Part shown: in pieces, positions 22,501 to 32,353 of the stretch
How the letters are laid out: every line of letters starts with the position of its first letter
Numbering within the stretch: the first letter of the stretch is position 1
Source: Sternotherus odoratus
Lineage: Eukaryota > Chordata > Testudines > Kinosternidae
Reading direction: 5' to 3'
Length of the DNA: 64,000 nt
Assembly (NCBI GenBank): GCA_032164245.1
Contig: JAVMKO010000006.1
Span: 10,307,001-10,371,000, forward strand
Translations under genes and position numbers: made by a program
Notes under the pieces: generated by a model
Databases searched by the model: none
Seen by the model: only the letters and a program-made list of their open reading frames with translations
What the model was told of the DNA's origin: nothing

Positions 22501-25500
22501 TGGAGGGAGTCCTCACAATGGGTGAGAAGGAAAGACATTTGGTCTCCATGCCCTTCTGTTCTTGGCCTCTCTGCTGAATTTAAGCATGCTGGCAGAGGTG
22601 GGTCTTTTTGTGCTGTGAATGGTCTGTCGACTGAACTGGAGCGAGACCTCCAAACTCACTGCATTTAAGCCACTGATCTTCTAGTACCAATGCAAATGCC
22701 GTTTCCTTGTCATTTCTCTGTGGAGAGGACGTTCCGAATGCGAGTGCGTTACCAGGACATGCACTGTGGAGGAATCTGTTGGACAAAATCCAACTATTGG
22801 ATCATTTCTGTTGACCGTGATTTGTACTCTGGAGTTCTCTTGTGCGGGGTCTCTCTAGGGGTTCAGTCCGAAAGCGATTGGAGAGAGACTATTTGGGTGA
22901 GAAATACCTGAAGGTGTTTATAGAATGATTTTGCCTAGCCAGGCTGTGTTTTATAGGGTTTAACTTCAGGAGACCTTCTGAACTTCCACATGTGTGCTGT
23001 CCAGAGGGTCTAATGATGCATAAGGGATCACAAGAGTTAATTTCTATGGTGAGTCATGTTAGTGGAGGAATCCTCCACCCCCAGGATAAGTTTTCTATTG
23101 CTCACTCTTCATCAAAGACCGAAGTTGTGAAGAACGTTGCTTAAAAATTAGATATTTTAAAACAATCCCTGATTATTTCTTCACTGAATAAAACACAAGA
23201 GTCAGATATGCATGTAAGATTTTGTAGTTGGGACACCTCTGAGTCTCCTGTCTTGCTCCCCAACTTCCTGCCCCCAAACCATTGCATCTCTTTCTTCTAT
23301 GTATAAAGCACCATGTTTCATAGTGTCTAGGCATTTGAGTACCTGAGCTGTTCTGGGCTGCCTCCAGGAAACTGATCATTCCTCCTAAGATTACAAAAGC
23401 TAGACCTGGGAAAGACCATTGAATGTAGCATCGCTTCCTAGTATATGGTCACTTGTGCTTTGCCCCATCTCCTTTTACTCACTACAATGGTAATTCGGCC
23501 ACCTTTTAATTCAAAGAGAAATACTATTTTCCTTACCTACTACGTAATCTCCAAAGCCAATGGTGCTCAGGGTGATAAATGCAAAATAAACTCCTTCACT
23601 GTAGGACCATCCCTCCACCACCTGGAAGACTAGTGACGGCAGATACAGGAACACTAGAATGCCCATCACCAGGAAGAAGAGAAGGGTCAGAAACTTGATC
23701 TTCTTCTGAAAAATAAACCAGCACAAATTGCAGTCCACTTGGACACATGAGCAAATTCTACACAATGTGAGTATTTTGGATGAATAAGTGGACAGGAATT
23801 CCTCCCATGCCTGCAGGTGTTAAAGGTTGACACAGTCACACAAAAGGACTATATTTCCCATGAGGCACCATGGCCTCATGCCTTGGTGAGGAAAGGTCAC
23901 CTATTATAGCCATCACATAGCTGCCATGCATCATGGGAGATGAAGTCCAGCCCCAGAGATGAATGAAAGCATGACACACTTGAACTACAAGTTCCGTGAG
24001 GCACCTTGCTGACATTTCAGAATCAAAATGTTTGTTTTCAGCCAAAATATTTCAGATGTAGTTGGATTCTGGGTGTTCAGTTGGTGGACCAAAAAAAAAA
24101 AAATGTAAATTTTCGATGGAAAATTTCCAACCAGCCCAAATAACTGTCAGTAAGGCCCAGACCCTAGACTGTGTGATGCTGGCTTTCCATTGCGGGGAGC
24201 ACCGGAGGCTGGGGGAACTTCTAGTGGTGAAGAGACAGCGCAGCAGCTCCTGCAGCATCCCGTCTCCTTGCAGTCAAGAATGGGGGCCTGGCTGGGGCAA
24301 GGGTTTGGTATATGCCAACATTTCTGTTTTATGTTTGCAGGTATGAGATTTACAAGAAGAAATTGGGTTAAAGGAAAGGAAGCCGGACAATTATGGTGCC
24401 CATGCTGGAGAGGACTAGGTGAGCTGTATACACCTTCGATCCCTTGTTGGGTCAATCTTCCCATTCCATGTCTATGGAATTTTGGCAGGCTTGGAGAGGG
24501 ATGTTTACCTGTTTGAAGGATGAAAGGAAACGGCTTTAGCGCTGATACTGCTTTTTATGGGAGAACTTGGCTTACTCCGCAGCCCCAGAAGAATAACTCC
24601 CACCAGCTCAAAAGCAGCAGGGAGAGCATTAGGAGGACTGCTAGAGACTCCGGGTATGTCTACACTGTGGCGGGGACTGAGCCTCCTTGTGGTAGCAGAG
24701 CTTGCGCTCGCATGCTGAAATCACTGGGTGCGCACAGCCGCCCCGGTGGAGGCTCAGGTTGGCTAGCTGAGCTCTGACTCAGGAGGTAGGGCAGGCTTGA
24801 GCCCAGGTGGCTAGCCTCAGTTTCCACTGGTGCCACAATTGCCACACAGCTCTTTTAATGCATTAGTGTGAGCCTTGCTAGCACAAGCCTGTCTCCATGG
24901 GGCGAAAGGCTTGCGCCCAGCTGCAATGTAAACGTATCCTCTGGGATACAATCAGCCTTGAGAGCCCTTGCCTCCAACTCCATGAGACCCATCCCCGTCT
25001 CTCAACACATTGACTAGAATGGCCCTCTTCTGGTGGGCTGTTTGCTCTTTGTCTCTGACCCCGTGGAGCACTGGAGAGAGGGCGCCTGGATTGTGGCATG
25101 AAAGCCGGCAGTTTAGGCCATTAGGATACAGGAAGAGAGGGGGTGGGGTGGCTTGTATCTTGGAACACTCCAGATATTTTGCTAAAATTTTACATATTTT
25201 TGTAGCTGTGTGTAGCGAGGCGGTCAACCAGCTCTGGTCAGGAAGGGGTTAAAACAGCCCTGGGAAAGGGCTGCTCCAGGGAGCCAATCAGGAGTGGGTT
25301 TGAGGCAGCCAATCAGGGCCGGGGTAGGCCAGTATAAGAAGGGCTCAGGGAGGAGCTGGGAAAGTCTCACTGCAGCCTTGGAGGGGGAAGGACCTGAGAG
25401 TTCAGGGTACCTGAAACAGAGCAGAGCAGGGCTGGGGAAGGCGAGAGGAGCTGGGGAGCTCCAGCCTGGCAACTCCCCAGGCTGAGGCCTTGGTAAAGGC

Positions 25501-28500
25501 CCAAGCAGGTACTGGGGCTACAGAGGTGCAGCCCGGGAATAGGCAAAGACAGCTGGTCTGACCCCCTTGCCGATGATGAGTGGTCATAACAGACTGCAGT
25601 CTGCCCCAGTGAGCGGGGGCTAGATGACGACGCAGTAGCCACTGAGGCAAGATGAGCTTAGAGGGTTGGGGGTTCCCCTGGGAGGGGAGACCCAGAGTGT
25701 GGGATTACTGCCAAGGGGCCAGAACCCCAAGGTAAGAGTCACCGGGGTCCAGGAGAGATATGAAGCCTGAGGCAGGAGAGACACCCTCCATCAGGAGGTG
25801 CTCCAAGTGCAGGAAAGAACTAATTCCCAGACTGACCAGCAGGAGGCGCTGCACTGGTGAGTCAGCAACCTTGTTACAGTGTGGAAGATATTTTGTCATA
25901 TAATATATGTCTATTTCTCCACACTCTTGTCTTATCTCTTTAGAGTATAAAATCTTTAGGGCAGGGACTCTATCTTCATATATATTTGTACAGCACCTAA
26001 CACAGTTTAGAAAGTAACATAGAAAGTAGCTGAGATATATCTGGAAGAAAATCCAATAGCCATCATACAAACAACCCTTGAGAGAATGAAACTGGTTACC
26101 TTTTTCATTCCCTTCTCATACAGCCATCTCTGAAGCCTTTCACACAGCAGAGAAAGCATCTTACCGACCTGGTGCAGGAAAATGATAGTCAAAGGGATTC
26201 CTAATGAAGCAAAAAAGACACAGAAGATCTGGCCAGCAGTGGTTTTAGGACACAGGGTGCCATAGCCTATTGAAAGACAAAAAGGCAACAGGGAGCATTC
26301 CAGTGAGCCTTCCCTTTATATGGGAACCCTATAACGAACCCTTTAGAGCAGTGGTTCTTAGACTTTTGTACTGGTGACCCCATTCCCATAGCAAGCCTCT
26401 GAGCGCGACCCCCTGTTATACACTAAAAATGCTTTTAATATATTTAACACCATTATAAATGCTGGAGGCAAAGTGATGTTTGGGGTGGAGGCTGACAGCT
26501 CGCGCCCACCTCCCCCATGTAATAACCTCGCGACCCACTGAGGGGTCCTAAGAACCCCTGCCTTAGAGCTTGGGCTTCTGATCAGGCTGCACATAGAGAC
26601 ACGTTCACACATGTCCCCAAAGAATCCGACTTCCCCTCCGTCCCATAGGTGCTCCATTTCCCCCAGCCCCACCCCCACTCTACCCCTTCCATAAGGCCCT
26701 GCCCCTTCCCCCATCCCCATTCCAATCCTTCCTCAAAGTCCTCATCTCAACTCTGCCCCTTCCCTGCCCCCACTCCAATTCTGTCCCCCAGATTCCTGCC
26801 CTGGCCCTGTCTCTTCCCCATCTCATCCACTGAGCTTGCCATGTCCCCCTCCCCCACCTCCTCCCAGAGCTTGCTAATACCAACAAACGGCTGTTTGGCA
26901 ATGGCCTGGCGGGAAACACTGGAAGGTGGGGGGAGGGAGGGGAGCTTGGCTGCCGGTGGGTACAGAGCATCCACTAATTTTTCCCTGTGGGTGCTCTCGG
27001 GCTATGCGTCAGCACTTATGCATGTCCCGCATCTTGCATTCATGCCAACACAGCTTTAGCACATCAGGAGCGTTCCTAGTGCTCCGCTGTCAGACTCACA
27101 CTCCCTCCAATCAAAGCAGAGAGACTGATAAAATGACACATTCTGCATAGTTTTAGGGTTCAGAGAGTGCTGTGTTTGGCTCCAGCCTGGCCTTCGTTTG
27201 AACTACATTACAATGTACAAAAACACATTAGCTGCTGCTACAAGTATGCAAGTAGGTACAACATGGAAAGAAAGAAACCAGAAGTTAGGGGGTCTGGAAG
27301 ATGTCAAGGCTGGAGTTTGGGCTGTTTGCTGATCAAGGATCAGATAAGCCCCAGTCCTGAATCTTAACTCCCATCTCATTTCGTGTCCCTCAGGGCTCAG
27401 TGTGCTGCACTGACAGCTTTGGAATATGTGGAGTTGGCATCACACATGGAAAAATCCTGAGCCTTCTCTTCATTTAGTGACTCTAAAATTTGCAATCCCA
27501 CAACTTCCCTCTTATTTTAATGGCTCGGGGAATCCCAACTCTTTAACAGTGGTACATAATATAGTATCACCCATAGCAACGTCCTTCATCCCAAGGGATT
27601 CTAAACATGCCATGTATAGGTGTCACTTCACCCACCACTGAAATGCAGCCACCTCTTATATCCAGTTGAAACTACTGAGATCAATTACATAGGCAGGGAT
27701 TTGACCAGGACACCAGGGTTAATATCCCTCTGGAAAAGATCCTTAATGATTATAAATGGCCTTATGTTTCATTAGAAAGATGGTACATTCCAACATCACA
27801 GGCCGCCCCCCACCCCCGCCTTAGCGTAACGCCCACAGATCCCGATCTTCAGCGGGCGGGATCGAACCTGGGGCTTCGTGCATGGTCCTTTACTGCATCA
27901 GCTTTAAGCCACCTGGCTCTTAGCTAAGGCTGTAGAGCAGCCTCATTTTCTCTCTCTGTCTAAGGGGGTCCCGCCAGTTACCTGGCCTAGTGTGAACAGA
28001 GCTGGAGTCCCTCTAGCCGACCGGCACGGCCAAGGTCCCTCCTGCCAGCCCTGTGTGGCTGGGGTTGGTGGCCCTCGGCCAGGTTGGTTAAGGTCGGTTA
28101 ATGGTACACCTAATGCTTACCCAGTTAACTGCTTAAACTTTTACATCCCTACTTCCTAGTTAAGCACCGACCAGGCCTCTCTCTCTCGCTGTCTGTGATA
28201 GCCTGGGTCATGAGATGGTTCTACCAGGTTGGTGAGGATCTCTCGGCCACACACCATTTTGGACACTATTTGGTTTTTGCCTCCGAGTCCAGCAGCTTCA
28301 AATTTCTGTTGGCTTTAAGGACAGCGCTGTGCTTGAATTGGCCATGATGGTATTCACCTTGTCCCTCCCCCTTCTCCTCTCCTGTCAGCAGTGACCACTG
28401 TGGATATGCTGATGCAGTATGGCCTTCTACAGCCCAGCTGCGTTGAGTTGTTTCCTGTCGTTCTTTGTTGCCTTACAGCTGCCTTGGGAAAGATTTACAG

Positions 28501-31500
28501 CTTGTTTGACCTAGGAATGAAAGCTAGGGAAAGCCAAGTCCATCTTCCACCCCTGGCTGGCAGCTCAGCCGAGGGTCTAACAGACGATTCCATGGCTAGA
28601 AAGGAACGGACAGAGAGGGAAGGGAGGTTGAGATGTAAAGGGCCGTCGTCACGTTACAAGCTAAAATAATACTGTGAACGATGAATTGTGCAGCTGTAAG
28701 GCCTCAAGGCCAAGTCAGTTGCTGCGTCTCATCCTGGCCCATGGAAAGCGGTAATTCATCGCCAGGGCTTCCAAGGCCATGGTCATCTATCATGAGCGTC
28801 TGCCTCCAAAGCACAGGCCAGAGAGCGTCCCCAGAATCATCCCTAGAGCAGACATTTTAGAAAAAAACATTGAAGCTTGATTTCAACATGGTCACTGATG
28901 GCGAATCCACCACCGCCCTTGGTAAATTGTTCCAATGGTTAATTACTCTCACTGTTAAGAACATATGCTTTATTTCCAGCCTGAATTCATCTAAAGCGCA
29001 GTCATTTCGGGCAATAATAACTATGTTTGGCAGAGTGGGGAAAAGCACCAAACCTACCTATTGTGGATACCACTGCGCCCACAAAGAAGAAGGAGTTACT
29101 CAAATCCCAGTTGCTGAGTTCAGTCTGTGATTCGTTTCCTACTGGATATAGTCCCCTCTGCACAGCGTCAGTCAGGTTCTGCAAGTGAAGCCAATGTTTG
29201 ATATGAAAACCTTCCCACGCTCATGATCCATTGGGATAAAACAGAGGAATCAGCCTGCCACGGCCCCTTTCCTGTGAGTATCTATCCATAGATCGTAAGC
29301 ATCATATGCACAGTTATAGGCAAACTCTGCTGCCAGGACTACTAGCACTCCTGCTTCCAAGAAGCCCATTGGCTCACCAGTAACCAATCAGCTATGTGCT
29401 TACCTGATCATTTAGATGGGAACTGGACTGGGCCCTATGAGAGATGGGTTTTTTAGAACTACGTTTACCACCACTGACCTAGCATTATAGGGTTTTATCC
29501 TAAATTATTTGCCTCAGAAATGCAGAATCATGTAAAAGGCTTGTGTAGGCTAAAGCATTTCAGCCTGCTGCATCTTTACATTACTGCCTTATTATTTTCC
29601 GTCCCTTGGTCAGTTCTTCTTCCTTGTGTCCTCTAGCTGGGCCCTGGCCGTTTGGGAGAAACGGTTCTCCATGGTGCATTTGTAAGGAACACTCCCCAAT
29701 ACCTGAATCATTCCTCTGCATTCTCTAACTTGATTTTAGAGATGAAAGCAAAAAATAAAAATAATAAAATTGATGCCCTGCTAGCTGTATATTTTCCCTC
29801 CCTTCCAGATTCTAACAGTTCAGAACTCATTAGGGACTGTAGCTAGTCTGCCAAAAGAAATGGAGACAGCAACTGTTAAAACCATAGGGTGATGACAATT
29901 ATGGTTCAAGGTTCCCCAAGTACTTAGGAAACCTTGTTGATTTTCACACTAGAAAAATAAAGGGAGGGAATTTGTCACATGGGATTTCTTCTGAACATGA
30001 GTTTTTTTCATGTGATCTCCCAGGTTTACGTTGTATTTATTCTTTGTAAATCACCTGCCTGCAACCATATTCTATTTTGTGAAGATAAATAGGAACACTG
30101 GGAATCCTTTAAGTGTACAGCCAGGTTTTCAAACACCAGCCCTGATAATTTCAAATGAAACAACATGTAACGAGAAATCCTCACTTTGGGCCTGTAAAAT
30201 ATCCTGGGCCATACATGAGCTTACATCAGAGATACATTCAGCTCTGTATGATAGCCACTTAGAAAAAAAATATTCTAAAGCGAAGGGCCAGATTCTGCTT
30301 TTTTACCCCAATGTAAATCCAGAGGAACACCACTGGCTTAGGTGAAACTTATCTAGATGAACAGTGGTGTCATCACAACCAGAGACTAGCCCAAAATGTG
30401 TCATACTACCCCATTATTGATTGTTCTCTAGGTCCGCTGAAGGTAGGACAAGAAGGAATGGGCTTAATCTGCACTGAAGGAGTTTTAGGTTAGATATGAG
30501 GGAAAACTTTCTAGCTGCAACGATGGTTAAGTTCAAGAATAGATTTCCCATGGAGCCTGTGGAATCCCTAACATTGGAGGTTTTTTTGAAGAACAGGTTG
30601 GACAACCCCCTGTCAGGGATGATCTAAGAGGTATAGTTGTTCCTGCCTCAGCGCAGAGGGATAGCCTTAGATGATCACTTAAGGTCCCAAAAAAGCTGCA
30701 GCCCTACAGTTCTATGGGTCTATGAATATTCCCCTCCCCCCATCCACCCAAAACACACACATGCTATTTTCTAAGGTGAGTTTTCTGACACCTTCAGTCT
30801 TTCTCTGTTCTAATGCTAAGTGCTGTCTGTGTTTTAAGCTAAAGCTTTAAACAACAGCTGCCTCCCACTGTACCTGCCCTTAGCAGCCTGAGGAAGCAGG
30901 GCTGGACAACTTGCACTAAGACTGATTCGATGCAGACACAAACCTAGATCTATTCCAGAGATGAGAGGCTAGACACAAGATGGACTAAATTGCACTAGAA
31001 TGATCTCACACCATGGCTCCGCTCCCCCATCCCCGAGAGTCCGAAATGACAGAGGTGGGTTTTGTTTTTATTTGCCATCTTGTTTTTGGACCGTTCAGGG
31101 GTCACATTTTCTGGCTTTTCTTCCAAAGCCTGGAGAGCTAGAAACTGACATTTGTATTTCAAATGAAAGCTGAGATGCTCATGTAATCACATGACTCCAG
31201 AAGCTGGGGCTTTAAGAAAAGCACCAAATGGCGTGAGACTCCGGATGAAAGTGTGTGAGTTGGTGATGAGGTGTGGTGCTTCTGTGAAAGGTTCTAGCAG
31301 CAGCAGAATGTAGGGGTCTATGGTGGGACTGTGGGCCCAGGTTTTTATGCATGGCAACATGCCGGGGGAGTGTGGAAGAAGGCCCATGTAAGAATGGGGG
31401 GGTCCTTTTGGGGACTGGAGCAGCTCCTGCTCTGGCCAGCCACCCTCTGTCTGGTCTATCGACTCAGACTGTACATTGGGCTCAGGGTTCACCCATCACT

Positions 31501-31832
31501 GGTTACATGAAATCTCCCCAATGGATGCACAAGAAAAGCCACAACACTCGCTACCTGGATGTGGCCCAGAAAACCAGGCTGGGTTGCAGGTGAAGTTTAG
31601 AGAGGCCACCGCCCCACGCTGCGTCAGCATCCCTTACCTTCACAAACTGCTCAACGTCGGCCACAGTGAGGTGGGGGAAGTTCTGCAGGAAAGCCTCCTT
31701 CATTTGGATGACTGCCCTTTTCTGTTCTGTCTCGGCATCCTTCTCCAGAGCCCGGAACACGATCGCACCCAAGAGGAGGTAGGCGGCATAGCCAGTCACC
31801 AGCAAACCGGCGTGGATTTTGCCACTGCCCAT
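16308..31832 (-). CDS. KCNK16: Two-pore-domain K+ channel, TALK group, KCNK16-like (whole gene, five coding exons)
   Basis: Five exons join in phase (195+121+167+169+272 nt) into 307 residues plus a stop; every intron is GT-AG. The product should be a homodimeric plasma-membrane background (leak) potassium channel. Visible order: M1 about residues 8-27, extracellular cap 28-92, pore helix and filter 1 TIGYG (104-108), M2 about 117-140, M3 about 165-190, filter 2 TIGFG (209-213) followed by DYVVG, M4 about 231-252, and a 55-residue basic cytoplasmic tail. The length fits KCNK16/KCNK17 (about 310-330). The stretches VEGWSYSEG, AGQIFCVFF and NWDLSNSFFF resemble KCNK16 more than KCNK17 or KCNK5, from memory of those families. 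Arg230 in CYRY aligns with the alkaline-pH sensor Arg224 of TASK-2. N66-L-T and N80-E-S are glycosylation sequons. The usual cap cysteine is His54. I am sure of the family and less sure of the paralogue. No convincing AATAAA was found within 2 kb past the stop. Confidence 0.9.
17561..18879 (+). mobile_element. Solo LTR, complete, 1319 bp, antisense in intron 4
   Basis: Starts TGTGACACTC and ends CCCATCACA, flanked by a perfect 5-bp duplication GTATC (17556-17560 and 18880-18884). On the plus strand CTATAAAAGG (about 18063-18072) is a TATA box and TTAATAAATC (about 18364-18373) is a poly(A) signal. These define U3, R and U5 in order. U5 contains a roughly 110-bp imperfect tandem duplication (GTTCCAGGTTGCACC / GTTCCAGGTTGCATC). 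No internal retroviral genes remain. It could initiate transcription antisense to the channel gene. Confidence 0.9.
19036..19129. repeat. Fold-back SINE insertion, short arms
   Basis: Head AGGGGTAGCCGTGTTAGTCT is followed by CAAAGAGTCCTGTGGCACCT, a short spacer, and the exact inverse AGGTGCCACAGGACTCTTTG. The flanks carry a perfect 12-bp duplication GTTGTTGAGAAG (19024-19035 and 19130-19141), so the whole hairpin entered in one LINE-type insertion. Confidence 0.85.
20254..21166. mobile_element. hAT-type non-autonomous element with G-rich variable interior, 913 bp
   Basis: Ends TCAGGGTTGCCAACT and CTGGCAACCCT are inverted and flanked by a perfect 8-bp duplication AGATGTTG (20246-20253 and 21167-21174). 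The interior is a degenerate minisatellite of GGGCTGGGGCAG and GGTTGGGGTGCGGG words. That explains the long overlapping frames on both strands; none is a gene. Confidence 0.88.
21213..22184. mobile_element. Tigger-like element expanded by GC-rich minisatellite, 972 bp
   Basis: Ends CAGTGAAACCTCGATATAAC and AAATCGAGGGTTTACTG are inverted, with TA flanks at 21211-21212 and 22185-22186. A 125-bp palindrome (21229-21352) folds back on its left end. The rest (21360-22080) is a GC-rich minisatellite with a repeat distance of about 150 bp, built from TTGACAGCTCCCGCCCGGC, its inverse and C9-C14 / G9-G14 runs. Open frames of up to 214 codons are composition artefacts. Confidence 0.88.
22322..22357. 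repeat. (CT)n / poly-T / poly-G simple repeat
   Basis: A TCTC run passes into about ten T and then about nine G, an intronic simple repeat. Confidence 0.85.
23537..23705 (-). CDS. KCNK16: KCNK16-like coding exon 4 (M3 and second pore; residues 162-217 plus first base of Gly218)
   Basis: The acceptor is TTTTTCAG before 23705 and the donor is GTAAGG after 23537 (phase 1). The exon encodes KKIKF, M3 (TLLFFLVMGILVFLYLPSLVF), the EGWSYSEG extracellular turn, the second pore helix FAFITLS, filter TIGFG (209-213) and DYVV. Filter 2 with Phe instead of Tyr is normal for K2P channels. EGWSxSEG and GFGDYVVG are the most diagnostic TALK-like stretches of the protein. Confidence 0.95.
23824..24060 (-). 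repeat. Dispersed repeat with ZNF143-like motifs, copy 1
   Basis: Contains ACTATATTTCCCATGAGGC, the inverse of ATCTCCCATGATGCATGG and ACTACAAGTTCCGTGAGGC, all near the ZNF143/THAP11 site (ACTACAATTCCCAGCATGC type). The reverse complement follows the same order as 47700-48165, so these are two copies of one family in opposite orientation. Confidence 0.65.
25211..25878 (+). mobile_element. LTR, 668 bp, antisense in intron 3
   Basis: Starts TGTAGCGAGGCGG and ends CCTTGTTACA; the flanking pentamers are CTGTG and GTGTG (4 of 5 match). U3 has two CCAATCA boxes (25284 and 25309, 25 bp apart), then TATAAGAAGG at 25333. No AATAAA was found. There are no internal genes, so it is a solo LTR or LTR-type element. 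Confidence 0.75.
26100..26266 (-). CDS. KCNK16: KCNK16-like coding exon 3 (rest of filter 1, M2, M2-M3 linker; residues 106-161)
   Basis: The acceptor is TTTCAATAG before 26266. The exon completes Gly106 and continues YGTLCPKTTAGQ, then M2 (IFCVFFASLGIPLTIIFL) and a basic cytoplasmic linker ending GMKK. The donor is GTAACC after 26100, phase 0. The 167-nt length (2 + 55 codons) restores the frame exactly. Thr109 replaces the Asn that follows the first filter (GYGN) in most relatives. That is mild divergence, not damage. Confidence 0.94.
26349..26560. mobile_element. hAT (Charlie-like) MITE, 212 bp
   Basis: Begins CAGTGGTTCTTAGACTTTTG and ends with the inverse-type GGGGTCCTAAGAACCCCTG. The flanking octamers CTTTAGAG / CCTTAGAG match at 7 of 8 positions. 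This is the common CAGTGGTTCTCAAA type of hAT terminus. Confidence 0.85.
26640..26970. repeat. Pyrimidine-rich dispersed repeat
   Basis: CCCCACCCCCACTCTACCCC-like sequence followed by ACAAACGGCTGTTTGGCAAT and a G-rich end. I recognise this as a recurrent turtle repeat, but its class is unknown to me. It produces spurious open frames. Confidence 0.5.
27785..27940 (-). repeat. tRNA-derived SINE head
   Basis: On the minus strand an A-box-like TAGCTAAGAGCCAGGTGGC (27926-27908) is followed by a perfect B box GGTTCGATCCC (27868-27858). The surrounding sequence does not fold as a complete tRNA, so a SINE head is more likely than a tRNA gene. Confidence 0.65.
28858..29012 (-). repeat. CR1-clade LINE remnant (ORF2 C-terminus)
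   Basis: The minus-frame residues VRVINHWNNLPRAVVDSPSV match the conserved RVVNHWNRLPREVVDAPSL end of CR1 ORF2. It lies close to exon 2, within intron 2. Confidence 0.8.
29058..29178 (-). CDS. KCNK16: KCNK16-like coding exon 2 (residues 66-105 plus first base of Gly106)
   Basis: The acceptor is CTTGCAG, just before 29178, and the donor is GTAGGT after 29058. The exon encodes the second cap helix with two N-glycosylation sequons (N66-L-T and N80-E-S). It continues into the first pore helix (NWDLSNSFFFVGAVVSTI) and breaks inside the filter after TI plus one base of glycine. A phase-1 break at this point in TIGYG is typical of this channel family as I recall it. A CR1 LINE remnant (28858-29012) lies only about 45 bp into intron 2. 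Confidence 0.94.
30400..30727 (+). repeat. CR1 LINE 3' end
   Basis: AGGACAAGAAGGAATGGGCT, TAGATATGAGGGAAAACTTT, TTGAAGAACAGGTTGGACAA and TCCTGCCTCAGCGCAGAGGG appear in canonical CR1 order, ending in a degraded TTCTATGGGTCTATGAAT tail. Confidence 0.85.
31056..31325 (+). repeat. 265-bp dispersed repeat, copy 1 (intron 1)
   Basis: Shares GGGGTCACATTTTCTGGCTT, TTTCAAATGAAAGCTGAGA, AATCACATGACTCCAG and GCTTTAAGAAAAGCACCAAA, in the same order and orientation, with 33415-33686. The class is unknown. Confidence 0.7.
31638..31832 (-). CDS. KCNK16: KCNK16-like coding exon 1 (residues 1-65)
   Basis: The ATG at 31832 sits in an ACCATGG Kozak context. The exon encodes a short N-terminus, M1 (AGLLVTGYAAYLLLGAIVF), the LE that begins the cap, and the first cap helix. 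It ends in phase 0 after EQFVK at a GTAAGG donor (31637 downward). Residue 54 is His (NFPHLT) where TALK and TASK-2 relatives have Cys, so the inter-subunit cap disulfide is predicted to be absent. The reading frame stays open for 18 codons upstream to another ATG at 31886. That stretch contains a polypyrimidine tract plus TGCCTGCAG and is more likely intron, so I chose the Kozak ATG. Confidence 0.93.
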
Positions 31833-31870
31833 GGTACTCTGCAGGCAAATGTGAGAGAGGATGGGGAATG
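31833..31870 (-). promoter_or_regulatory. Kozak context and likely 3' splice acceptor immediately upstream of the start codon
   Basis: Reading the minus strand, a pyrimidine-rich stretch (CCCATCCTCTCTCACATT) leads into TGCCTGCAG and then AGTACC before ATGG. This looks like a functional acceptor. Transcription would then begin in a non-coding exon further upstream (higher coordinates). No CpG island or TATA box is visible close to the start, which fits a distal promoter. It could still be chance. Confidence 0.5.
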
Positions 31871-32353
31871 GTTTCGATCGGCACATAACTCTCCAATGTA
31901 AGCTTCCCGTACATCAGAGCCCCACCCAGCAGCTTGGGTTTCCTTGGGAATCACACACAGACACAGCCAGCAAGCGGTTGCTACCATTTAGGGGGAGATA
32001 AACTCTCCAGCTCCCTTGGAGTAGTGCTTGTCTGTGGTCTGTGAAACTTTGCCTTGCCGAGTTCTCAGGAACATGTGTCCGAGTGCGGGAAGCGGACTGG
32101 CTGGATGCCAAAACGGTACTGGGGATGTGGGGGATGGAGAGCCAAGGGAGCAGATGAAAACAGGACCCACAATAATAGATCAACGCGTTGCACCTCATAG
32201 TAACTGTCTTTGTTCTTGTTGAGGCTACAAGGTTCACACCCCACGTGCTTTGTTGAGCTGTTGGTCAAAACGCTGCAGCACAAGCCTGAGTTTCTGCAGC
32301 CCCAGACCCTGTAGCCCAAGGTAGATGGGGGAGCCTGAAGGTGGGACATGGCG

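Larger units (their letters stand above)
16580..23536 (-). other. KCNK16-like intron 4 (6957 bp)
   Basis: Bounded by a GTAAGG donor and a TGTATTCAG acceptor. It carries an antisense solo LTR, a fold-back SINE, a hAT-type element and a Tigger-like minisatellite-bearing element. 16620-17555, 19142-20245 and 22190-23500 show nothing recognisable apart from a (CT)n/T run at 22322-22350. Confidence 0.85.
23706..26099 (-). other. KCNK16-like intron 3
   Basis: 2394 bp between a GTAACC donor and a TTTTTCAG acceptor. It contains, from low to high coordinate, a ZNF143-motif repeat (23824-24060), unrecognised sequence, and an LTR (25211-25878). About 24061-25200 shows no gene, only a poly-A run at 24091-24103 and low-complexity G/C-rich sequence. 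Confidence 0.85.
26267..29057 (-). other. KCNK16-like intron 2
   Basis: 2791 bp between a GTAGGT donor and a TTTCAATAG acceptor. It holds a hAT MITE (26349-26560), a pyrimidine-rich repeat (26640-26970), a tRNA-derived SINE (27785-27940), a short inverted-repeat element near 28085-28160 and a CR1 remnant (28858-29012). No extra exon was recognised. Confidence 0.85.
29179..31637 (-). other. KCNK16-like intron 1
   Basis: 2459 bp between a GTAAGG donor and a CTTGCAG acceptor. It contains a plus-strand CR1 3' end (30400-30727) and one copy of a 265-bp repeat (31056-31325) whose second copy lies upstream of the exon at 33415-33686. The remainder (29200-30399) has no recognisable element. Confidence 0.85.

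Noticed and set aside
27785..27940. tRNA gene (perfect B box GGTTCGATCCC)
   Set aside because: Flanking stems do not pair as a tRNA; the sequence continues as a SINE.
31833..31886. Upstream in-frame ATG giving an 18-residue N-terminal extension
   Set aside because: The stretch looks like a pyrimidine tract and splice acceptor, and the downstream ATG has the stronger Kozak context and matches family N-terminal length.
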